A stretch of DNA of 5,029 bases from SZUA-584 sp964607965 (GTDB lineage Bacteria > Bacillota > Clostridia > Christensenellales > SZUA-584): the NCBI GenBank assembly GCA_964607965.1, contig CAZSMH010000091.1, positions 1 through 5,029 of the forward strand, in the 5' to 3' direction. The notes beneath the pieces are model-generated. The model was not told the DNA's origin. It saw only the letters and a program-made list of their open reading frames with translations, and made no database searches. The position numbers and the translations under genes were made by a program. Shown here one piece after another: positions 1 through 5,029 of this stretch. Position 1 is the stretch's first letter; the number at the start of each line of letters is the position of its first letter.

Positions 1-669
1 CTTCCTTATTTAAGGCCGGACGGCAAATCGCAGGTTACGGTGGAATATGAAGGCAACGTGCCTATAAGGATAGAAGCCGTAGTGGTATCTGCTCAGCACG
101 CCGAAGATGTAACACATGAACAGATACAAGCCGATATTATGGAAAACGTAATAAAGGCTGTGCTGCCACACCAGCTGCTGGACAGCAGCACAAAATACTT
201 TGTTAATCCTACGGGCAGGTTTGTTATAGGAGGTCCGGCAGGGGATTCGGGGCTTACAGGCCGTAAAATAATAGTGGATACATACGGAGGCTATGCGCGG
301 CACGGCGGCGGCGCATTTTCAGGTAAGGACCCAAGCAAGGTGGACAGAAGCGCGGCTTACGCTATGCGCCATATTGCGAAAAACGTTGTTGCGGCAAATC
401 TTGCCGAGCGATGCGAAATAGAGGTGGCATATGCCATAGGGGTGGCACATCCGGTATCTGTGTTTGCTGATACCTTTGGAACGGGTGTTATCGAAGATGA
501 AAAACTTTCAAAGCGTATAATGGAAGTGTTTGATCTTCGGCCGGCGGCAATAATAGAGCGGCTCGGGCTTCGGGCGCCTATATACAGGCAGGTGGCATCG
601 TACGGTCATTTCGGGCGGCCGGATTTGGATCTGCCGTGGGAGCGGCTTGATATGGCGGATAAACTTTAA
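1..669 (+). CDS. metK: S-adenosylmethionine synthetase (methionine adenosyltransferase), C-terminal part, 5' truncated by window edge
   Basis: MetK makes S-adenosylmethionine from methionine and ATP in the cytoplasm, with release of phosphate and pyrophosphate; it is the cell's methyl-donor source. The reading frame is open from base 1 (LPYLRPDGKSQVTVEYEG), so the gene enters from the left. 222 codons are visible, and with a family length near 390-400 residues roughly the first 170-175 are missing. Visible landmarks, numbered from the first visible residue, are GGPAGDSGLTGRK at about 77-89, the glycine-rich signature GGGAFSGKD at about 102-110 followed by PSKVDRSAAY, YAIGVAHP at about 144-151, and the C-terminal YGHFGR (about 201-206) and LPWER. 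These match the central and C-terminal domains of bacterial MetK, and no frameshift or lost key residue is seen. A GTG at 40 is an internal valine codon, not the start. Any SAM riboswitch would lie upstream, outside the window. A terminator follows 11 bp after the stop. Confidence 0.97.
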   Translation, partial: LPYLRPDGKSQVTVEYEGNVPIRIEAVVVSAQHAEDVTHEQIQADIMENVIKAVLPHQLLDSSTKYFVNPTGRFVIGGPAGDSGLTGRKIIVDTYGGYARHGGGAFSGKDPSKVDRSAAYAMRHIAKNVVAANLAERCEIEVAYAIGVAHPVSVFADTFGTGVIEDEKLSKRIMEVFDLRPAAIIERLGLRAPIYRQVASYGHFGRPDLDLPWERLDMADKL

Positions 670-679
670 AAGAAGACTC

Positions 680-710
680 AGGGGGCGGCAAACAAACTGC
701 CTCCTTTTTT
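680..710 (+). terminator. Rho-independent terminator of metK
   Basis: The stem pairs GGCA (687-690) with TGCC (698-701) around a 7-nt loop. Beyond one bulged C (686) it continues with G-rich 682-685 against TCCT at 702-705, including G-U pairs. A run of six T follows at 705-710. It lies 11 bp after the metK stop, so it should separate metK from recD2. Confidence 0.8.
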
Positions 711-713
711 ATC

Positions 714-750
714 AAAAAGCAAATTATATACGTACATATTTTCGCTTTTT
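714..750. repeat. 37-bp AT-rich imperfect inverted repeat upstream of the recD2 promoter
   Basis: The outer arms AAAAAGC (714-720) and GCTTTTT (744-750) are exact complements. The inner segment 721-742 is itself a palindrome centred between 731 and 732 (TACGTA core), with 9 of 11 base pairs matching. One unpaired C (743) separates the two parts on the right. The element ends 2 bp before the proposed -35 hexamer. It could be a protein-binding operator, a cruciform-prone site or a second terminator-like hairpin (a T continues at 751). Its AT-richness makes a partly chance match possible, and no known operator consensus was recognised. Confidence 0.5.
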
Positions 751-752
751 TC

Positions 753-781
753 GCGACAAACAAAACCTCATGTGATACAAT
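753..781 (+). promoter_or_regulatory. Sigma-A-type extended -10 promoter for recD2-comF
   Basis: The -10 candidate TACAAT (776-781) is preceded by TGA (773-775), giving an extended -10 TGn motif. A weaker -35 candidate, GCGACA (753-758; 4 of 6 to TTGACA), lies 17 bp upstream. Transcription would start near 788, leaving a leader of about 27 nt before the recD2 ATG. It follows the metK terminator, so recD2 probably begins a new transcription unit. No start site was measured. Confidence 0.6.
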
Positions 782-814
782 TACAGTCAAATAAACACAA
801 AACCTGAGGCGTAC

Positions 815-3055
815 ATGACGAGTATTGAAGGCACGGTGCTTCAAATTAATTTCCGCAATGATGAAAACGGCTGGACGGTGCTGGAGATTGATTTTAATGG
901 AACGCTGACCACGGCAGTCGGCTGTTTGCCGCACATCCACGAGGGCGAGTATGTGCGTTTATTCGGTGCGTGGACAGAGCATAAGTTTTACGGCCGTCAG
1001 TTTTCCGTTAAGTCGGTGGAAACGCGGCTTCCAAATACAGCGGAATCAATACGAATGTTTCTTGCAAGCGGGCTTATAAAGGGCGTAGGCGACGCGCTCG
1101 CGGGACGAATTGTAGATGTATTCGGCGAAAACACTTTTGAAGTGATTGAAAGCAACCCGGAGTTTTTAGCGCAGGTTAAGGGAATAAGCAAAAAACTTGC
1201 GCTTAACATTGCTGAGAGTTTTGCTGAGCACGTAGGCGTCAGGCAGGCGGTGATAGATCTTCAGAATATCGGGCTTTCAGTACGGCAGGCATTCCGTGCG
1301 CTGGAACGGTATGGGGCTGCGGCCGCTTCTTTAATAAGGGATAATCCATACCGTATGATAGACGATATAGCAGGGATAGGCTTTGAGCGTGCCGATAAGA
1401 TAGCCGGCACCATAGGAATAGAAAAAACATCGCAGTTTAGGATTGATACAGGGATTAAACATGAACTTATATGCGCTATGAACGACGGCCATACATGTCT
1501 TCCGCGCAGCGAGCTTATCCGACGGGCAGCAAAAACGCTGGGGATTGAAGAGGCGCTGGTTGAAACGCGGATATCGGCCTTAACACTCTCTGAACAGATT
1601 GCACAGAAATTTATAGCGGGAACGCCTGCGGTGTTCCATATAGCGGCTTACATAACAGAAAGCGATGTTGCACTTCGGCTTTATACGCTCTCGTTAAGTC
1701 AGCCGCGTATACCGATAAAGGATGCTATTGAGGCTTATGAGCGCTATATAGGCAGCGTTGAACTTTCAGAAGAGCAGGAGCGGGCTGTGCTTACGGCTTT
1801 GTCCGGTCAGGTTACCGTTATTACCGGCGGACCGGGCACAGGGAAGACCACTATAATTAAGGCAATTATCAGCATATTTGAACAGTGCGGCATAACTACC
1901 GCTCTGTGCGCTCCCACCGGGCGGGCGGCAAAGCGCATTGAGCAGTCTACCGGGCGCGAGGCAAAAACTATACACAGGCTTTTGGAATACGGCGTTGGCA
2001 TGGAAGAGGATTTTGATAACGCAGCCCGTTTTATACGCAACGAGGATAACCCGCTGGAAACCGAAGCCGTTATTGTTGACGAGGCTTCGATGATAGACAT
2101 TTTTCTTATGCGTGCTTTGCTGCGTGCAATGCCTGAAGGAGGGCGGTTGGTTATTGTCGGAGATGCAGACCAGCTTCCTTCGGTTGGTCCGGGAAATGTG
2201 CTGAGGGATATAATAATAAGCGGTGCTTTCCCTGTTTCGCACTTAACGAGGTTTTACCGTCAGAAGGAGGGCGGAAGTATAATTGAAAACGCTCACAGGG
2301 TAAACAGCGGAGAGCCGCCGGTGCTATATTTAACCGGAGATTTTGTTTTTGTGCCCGAAGATGAACCGGAAAACGTGATAGAGCGAATAAAAAAATTACT
2401 TACTCAAGGGGAACTGCCGCAAAAGTACGAAATACTCGAACAGACACAGATACTTTGTCCCGTCAAAAGAGGAGTGCTCGGAGTACACAATCTTAACATG
2501 GAGCTAAGGGAGATGCTTAACCCGCGGCTGGCGTCAAGGGCTGAGGTGCAGATAGGAGATACTCTCTTTAGGGAAGGCGACAAGGTCATCCAGACAAAAA
2601 ACAACTATGAGATGGAATGGTTTTACGCCGACGATAAGCAGTTTTACAGCAAGGGGCTCGGCGTATTCAATGGTGATTTGGGCTGCATATTGCGTATTGA
2701 CAATGATTTAAAAGAGACGACGGTACGTTTTGACGGTATCAGGGATGCCGTTTATTCGTTTTCGGAGTTAGAACAGCTCGAACATGCTTATGCGGTCACA
2801 GTGCATAAGTCTCAGGGAAGCGAGTTCCCGGTGGTTATACTGCCGCTTATGTCGGGCGGCGGGCGCTTCTTATCACGGAATCTGCTCTATACCGCTTTGA
2901 CGAGGGCAATGGAGAAGGTAATAATTATTGGGTTTAAAAGCACAATTGAGTATATGGTTAAGAACAACAGAATAAAAGGACGATATACGACTCTTGACCA
3001 TGAGATAAAGGATTTGAAAGAAGTTTTGGGAGCAATACAAGATGGGAGCGCTTAG
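815..3055 (+). CDS. recD2: RecD2-type SF1B 5'-3' DNA helicase (RecD/TraA family)
   Basis: RecD2 is an ATP-driven 5'-3' single-strand DNA translocase and helicase that acts without RecBC; in Bacillota it supports replication-fork progression, mismatch repair and damage tolerance. The 746-residue length is normal for the family. In order: an N-terminal OB-like region (about 1-70), helix-hairpin-helix segments (GLIKGVGDALAGRI at 86-99, VKGISKKLA at 121-129, IAGIGFERADKIAG at 185-198), then the motor. Motor motifs are Q-like SEEQERAV (318-325), Walker A GGPGTGKT (338-345), Ia APTGRAAKR (366-374), Walker B VDEAS (421-425), III GDADQLPSVGPG (449-460), IV LTRFYRQ (477-483), V HKSQGSEF (664-671), and VI LYTALTRA (691-698). 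All look intact. The start is ATG 815, with TGAGG at 805-809 as ribosome binding site (5-nt gap). The 3' end overlaps comF by 14 bp, which implies co-translation. Confidence 0.96.
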   Translation: MTSIEGTVLQINFRNDENGWTVLEIDFNGTLTTAVGCLPHIHEGEYVRLFGAWTEHKFYGRQFSVKSVETRLPNTAESIRMFLASGLIKGVGDALAGRIVDVFGENTFEVIESNPEFLAQVKGISKKLALNIAESFAEHVGVRQAVIDLQNIGLSVRQAFRALERYGAAAASLIRDNPYRMIDDIAGIGFERADKIAGTIGIEKTSQFRIDTGIKHELICAMNDGHTCLPRSELIRRAAKTLGIEEALVETRISALTLSEQIAQKFIAGTPAVFHIAAYITESDVALRLYTLSLSQPRIPIKDAIEAYERYIGSVELSEEQERAVLTALSGQVTVITGGPGTGKTTIIKAIISIFEQCGITTALCAPTGRAAKRIEQSTGREAKTIHRLLEYGVGMEEDFDNAARFIRNEDNPLETEAVIVDEASMIDIFLMRALLRAMPEGGRLVIVGDADQLPSVGPGNVLRDIIISGAFPVSHLTRFYRQKEGGSIIENAHRVNSGEPPVLYLTGDFVFVPEDEPENVIERIKKLLTQGELPQKYEILEQTQILCPVKRGVLGVHNLNMELREMLNPRLASRAEVQIGDTLFREGDKVIQTKNNYEMEWFYADDKQFYSKGLGVFNGDLGCILRIDNDLKETTVRFDGIRDAVYSFSELEQLEHAYAVTVHKSQGSEFPVVILPLMSGGGRFLSRNLLYTALTRAMEKVIIIGFKSTIEYMVKNNRIKGRYTTLDHEIKDLKEVLGAIQDGSA

Positions 3056-3677
3056 CGCTGTATTTCCGGATATTCCGGTATGCGTTGTATGCGGTATTGA
3101 AAAGGATGTTATTTCGCATCTTTGTCCTGACTGCTCTTGTATTTTAGAGCAGCTTAAAGCCGGGCATGTTAACGTGACGGTATTATCGGCGTATGCATCT
3201 TACAGGTATGAAGGCGCCGCGGCGGGTATAGTAAAGGCGTATAAATATGGCGGCGCTCAGTGGCTCTCTGAGTTTATGGCCGAGAGTATAATAAACGCTG
3301 TATGCGGTGCGAATGTAAGCTGGGATATAATATGCAATGTTCCGCTTCATGAAAAAAAGCGTAAAAGCCGCGGTTTTGACCAGTCCGAGCTGCTTGCAGT
3401 GCGGATTGCAGAGTATACGGGAAAGCCGTATCAAAAGGCGCTGCGGCGCATACGCAATACGCCTTCGCAGACAAAGCTTAACAGACAACAGAGGCAGCAG
3501 AACATGGACGGTGCTTTTGAAGCGGAAGCCGTAAACGGCAGCGTACTGCTGATAGATGATGTGTTAACGACCGGAGCTACCGCCGAAGAGTGTGCCCGGG
3601 CGCTGATAAGCCAAGGCGCCGTCAGCGTTACAGTCGCAACATTCGCTCACGCGGAAACGGCCGGCATTGACTTGTAA
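3042..3677 (+). CDS. comF: ComF/ComFC family protein (zinc-finger plus phosphoribosyltransferase fold)
   Basis: ComF (ComFC/GntX-like) proteins take part in natural transformation in Bacillota and Gram-negatives, where they work with the ComFA ATPase on incoming single-stranded DNA; the biochemical activity of the phosphoribosyltransferase fold is not settled. The 211-residue protein has a four-cysteine finger at its N-terminus (C14-x2-C17 and C28-x2-C31). The ComF signature PLHEKKRKSRGFDQSELLA spans 101-119, RNTPSQTKLNRQQRQQNMDG lies at 138-157, and the PRPP-binding loop VLLIDDVLTTGAT is at 168-180. All expected parts are present, so it looks functional. ATG 3042 lies inside the last codons of recD2, preceded by GGGAG (3028-3032, 9-nt gap). 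Translation is therefore likely coupled to recD2. No comFA is present in the window, and the presence of this gene alone does not show that the cell is competent. Confidence 0.94.
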   Translation: MGALSAVFPDIPVCVVCGIEKDVISHLCPDCSCILEQLKAGHVNVTVLSAYASYRYEGAAAGIVKAYKYGGAQWLSEFMAESIINAVCGANVSWDIICNVPLHEKKRKSRGFDQSELLAVRIAEYTGKPYQKALRRIRNTPSQTKLNRQQRQQNMDGAFEAEAVNGSVLLIDDVLTTGATAEECARALISQGAVSVTVATFAHAETAGIDL

Positions 3678-3696
3678 TAAAAGCAGGTATTATAAT
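3667..3696 (+). promoter_or_regulatory. Near-consensus sigma-A promoter for the aminotransferase gene
   Basis: The -35 TTGACT (3667-3672; 5 of 6) and a perfect -10 TATAAT (3691-3696) are separated by 18 bp. The -35 is built from the final codons of comF (Ile-Asp-Leu), so the promoter overlaps the end of that gene. Transcription would start near 3703, just upstream of the TAAGGA ribosome binding site. This lets the aminotransferase be expressed separately from recD2-comF, although read-through remains possible because no terminator is seen between comF and this gene. Confidence 0.7.
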
Positions 3697-3707
3697 GGGC
3701 AAAAACT

Positions 3708-3713
3708 TAAGGA
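3708..3713 (+). promoter_or_regulatory. Ribosome binding site that decides the aminotransferase start
   Basis: TAAGGA is the only good Shine-Dalgarno match here. It ends 3 nt before ATG 3717, which is too close for efficient initiation, and 12 nt before the in-frame ATG 3726, which is slightly long but workable. Family members typically begin at the residue encoded at 3726 (MKFAKR), so that start is preferred. Confidence 0.55.
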
Positions 3714-3725
3714 AGCATGTGTGTT

Positions 3726-4895
3726 ATGAAATTCGCAAAAAGACTTGATAATGTGACCGGCAGTGCAATACGCGATATTTTTGCGTTGCTGGGGCAGCCG
3801 GGTATGATATCTTTCGCGGGGGGCAATCCTTCTCCGGATAGTTTCCCGTCATGCGAGCTTGCCAAAATTGCGCAAAAAATAATAGACGAGAATGGCAGCC
3901 GTATTCTTCAGTACGGCGGTACGCCGGGAATTTACAAGCTAAAAGAAACAGTAGCGGATATGGTTCAAAAGCGCGACATCAGAGCAAAAACGGACCAGAT
4001 TATAATTACATCCGGCGCTACGCAGGGTATAGGGCTTGCCGCCAAGACGCTGGTAAATCCGGGCGACGTGGTTTTAACAGAATCCCCCACTTTTATAGGC
4101 GCGCTGCAGACGTTTTTGACATACGAAGCTGATGTTCGAGGAGTTGAAATGGACGATTTCGGCATGCGCATGGACGACCTTGAAGATAAGATAAAGCTTT
4201 TTAATCCTAAGTTTATTTATACAATACCTACTTTCCAGAACCCTACGGGGCGCACGATGAGCAAAGAGCGCCGTATGCGTATGATAGAACTGTGCAGAAA
4301 ATACAATGTACTTATACTTGAGGACGATCCGTATTGCGATCTGCGATATTCGGGAGAAGAAGAGCCGCCTATAAAAAGCTTTGACGATACGGACTGCGTT
4401 ATATACCTTCTTAGTTTTTCAAAGATAATATCGCCGGGGCTGCGCGTGGGTGCGGCGGTGGCAGACAGCAGTATTATAGCGAAATACAATATAGCAAAGC
4501 AGGGCGAAGACCTGCACACCCCGAACCTTTCTCAGGAGATTGTGGATGCCTATGTGCGCTCTGGAGATTTGGACGGACATATAGAACATATACGCGCATT
4601 ATACCGAGGCAAACGTGATGCCATGATTTCTGCTTTAAAGGCATTCCCGGAGGGTATAACCTATACCAAACCGGACGGCGGGCTGTTTATCTGGGTACAG
4701 CTGCCTTCGGGCATAGATTCAACCGTATTATTCAAAGAGTGTGTGGAAGCGGGCGTTGCCTTTGTGCCGGGTACACATTTTTATCCCGAGGGCGGGAATG
4801 AAAATACAATGCGGCTTAATTTCTCTATGGCTTCGCTAAAACAGATAGACGAAGGAATGGAAAAGCTAAAAAAGGTTATAAAAAAGCATATATAA
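3726..4895 (+). CDS. PLP-dependent aminotransferase, class I/II fold type I (LysN/ARO8-like family)
   Basis: This is a cytoplasmic pyridoxal-phosphate transaminase of the family that includes 2-aminoadipate, aromatic, kynurenine and valine/branched-chain aminotransferases. The exact amino acid substrate cannot be read from sequence. It has 389 residues from ATG 3726, or 392 from ATG 3717. Numbered from 3726, the landmarks are SFAGGNPSPDSFP (29-41) in the substrate/N-terminal region, LQYGGTPG (61-68), SGATQG for the PLP phosphate (96-101), QNPTGR with the cofactor-contacting Asn (171-176; Asn172), LEDDPY with the pyridine-nitrogen Asp200 and Tyr203, SFSK with the Schiff-base Lys233, and MRLNFS with the carboxylate-binding Arg363. 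All catalytic positions are present. There is no N-terminal GntR DNA-binding domain, so it is an enzyme and not a MocR regulator. It has its own promoter in the end of comF and a strong downstream terminator, so it is probably a monocistronic unit. Confidence 0.93.
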   Translation: MKFAKRLDNVTGSAIRDIFALLGQPGMISFAGGNPSPDSFPSCELAKIAQKIIDENGSRILQYGGTPGIYKLKETVADMVQKRDIRAKTDQIIITSGATQGIGLAAKTLVNPGDVVLTESPTFIGALQTFLTYEADVRGVEMDDFGMRMDDLEDKIKLFNPKFIYTIPTFQNPTGRTMSKERRMRMIELCRKYNVLILEDDPYCDLRYSGEEEPPIKSFDDTDCVIYLLSFSKIISPGLRVGAAVADSSIIAKYNIAKQGEDLHTPNLSQEIVDAYVRSGDLDGHIEHIRALYRGKRDAMISALKAFPEGITYTKPDGGLFIWVQLPSGIDSTVLFKECVEAGVAFVPGTHFYPEGGNENTMRLNFSMASLKQIDEGMEKLKKVIKKHI

Positions 4896-4910
4896 AAATA
4901 CTTCGATATA

Positions 4911-4931
4911 GCCTTGATAAGTTATTAAGGC
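4911..4931. repeat. Small inverted repeat (hairpin) downstream of the aminotransferase
   Basis: GCCTTGAT (4911-4918) pairs with ATTAAGGC (4924-4931) through 8 pairs, one of them G-U, around a 5-nt loop. No T-run follows on either strand, so it is not a terminator by itself. It may protect the mRNA 3' end or act only as spacer sequence. The function is unknown. Confidence 0.4.
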
Positions 4932-4952
4932 GTTTAGTAAAGAATACAAAAT

Positions 4953-4978
4953 AAAGCTCCGGCAAACCGGAGCTTTTT
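4953..4978. terminator. Bidirectional rho-independent terminator between the aminotransferase and convergent tRNA
   Basis: A perfect 10-bp stem, AAAGCTCCGG (4953-4962) against CCGGAGCTTT (4967-4976), closes a CAAA loop. On the + strand it ends in TTTTT (4974-4978). Read on the - strand the hairpin is followed by a T-rich stretch (TTTATTTTG), so it can end transcripts from both sides. Its last T is also the complement of the final A of the tRNA CCA, so the tRNA 3' end abuts the hairpin directly. Confidence 0.9.
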
Positions 4979-5029
4979 GGCGTTCCCGGCGCGGCTCGAA
5001 CGCGCGGCCTTTCGCTTAGGAGTTTAAAC
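4978..5029 (-). tRNA. tRNA-Arg (anticodon CCT), 3' half with encoded CCA; 5' half absent from window
   Basis: Reading the - strand from 5029 down to 4978 shows a CTCCTAA anticodon loop (5022-5016) with anticodon CCT (5020-5018), the 3' anticodon strand GCGAA (5015-5011), and the variable loop AGGCC (5010-5006). A perfect T arm follows: GCGCG, TTCGAGC, CGCGC (5005-4989). The acceptor 3' strand is CGGGAAC (4988-4982), with discriminator G and CCA. Arginine is preferred because the loop decodes AGG, the variable loop is short, and G73 with an encoded CCA fits Bacillota tRNA-Arg; G73 argues against leucine, which needs A73. The oddity is that bases 5027-5023, which should pair with GCGAA, read TTAAA and form only two of five pairs. 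The D arm and 5' acceptor strand would lie outside the window. Either this is a 3' remnant at an attachment site, or the contig edge is wrong. Confidence 0.7.

Noticed and set aside
766..809. CCTCA (766-770) complementary to the recD2 ribosome binding site TGAGG (805-809), suggesting a sequestering hairpin
   Set aside because: The match is only 5 bp, and CCTCA lies upstream of the predicted -10 element, so it would not be in the transcript from that promoter.
578..940. 120-codon open frame on the - strand across the metK-recD2 gap
   Set aside because: It overlaps the end of metK and the start of recD2, and it reads antisense through the terminator and promoter. Its product shows no recognisable domain.
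1766..2242. 158-codon open frame on the - strand inside recD2
   Set aside because: It is antisense to the conserved helicase motifs Walker A to III, where the + frame is clearly constrained. The product is low in recognisable features, so it is a shadow frame.
3695..3748. Short reading frame beginning at the ATG within TATAATGGG, upstream of the aminotransferase
   Set aside because: Its ATG overlaps the -10 hexamer and lies upstream of the predicted transcript start. It has no ribosome binding site and runs out of frame into the enzyme gene, so it is not a credible leader peptide.
4217..4519. 100-codon open frame on the - strand inside the aminotransferase
   Set aside because: It is antisense to the catalytic core (QNPTGR to SFSK) of a clearly intact enzyme, with no independent evidence.
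4978..5029. Reading the right-edge tRNA as tRNA-Leu(TAA) with a TTTAAAC anticodon loop
   Set aside because: The discriminator base is G where leucine tRNAs need A. The segment before the T arm is too short and weakly paired for a class II variable arm, and the Arg(CCT) reading gives a standard loop and a 5-nt variable loop.

Overview
The window carries four protein-coding genes, all on the + strand, and the 3' part of a tRNA gene on the - strand. The set is typical housekeeping DNA of a low-to-moderate GC Bacillota, most likely a Clostridia-type anaerobe. That placement rests on heavy use of ATA for isoleucine, AGGA/GAGG ribosome binding sites, sigma-A-like promoters, a stand-alone RecD2 helicase (not RecD of RecBCD), and a C-rich-finger ComF protein. 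The species cannot be named from the sequence alone.

Layout. Positions 1-669 are the C-terminal 222 codons of metK (S-adenosylmethionine synthetase), whose 5' part lies outside the window. A hairpin plus T-run (about 680-710) ends that transcript. Positions 711-814 form a regulatory gap: a 37-bp AT-rich imperfect inverted repeat, then an extended -10 promoter and a GAGG ribosome binding site. Positions 815-3055 encode RecD2, a 5'-3' SF1B helicase with all its motifs intact. The comF gene (3042-3677) overlaps the end of recD2 by 14 bp, so the two form one translationally coupled unit. A fold-type I PLP aminotransferase follows (3726-4895; an alternative start lies 9 bp upstream). It has its own near-consensus promoter embedded in the last codons of comF. 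A 10-bp-stem terminator at 4953-4978 is T-rich on both sides and serves both the aminotransferase and the convergent tRNA.

How the genes relate. RecD2 and ComF both touch DNA metabolism: fork and repair helicase, and competence-associated phosphoribosyltransferase-fold protein. They are likely co-transcribed. MetK and the aminotransferase are separate metabolic units divided from them by a terminator and a promoter respectively.

Most notable points. The tRNA at the right edge is a convincing 3' half of tRNA-Arg(CCT) with encoded CCA. Its sequence stops fitting a tRNA exactly at the 5' side of the anticodon loop, which is a classic integrase crossover position, although a contig-edge artefact is equally possible. 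The long palindrome just upstream of the recD2 promoter is also worth a check. I see no novel defence or mobile system inside the window itself.
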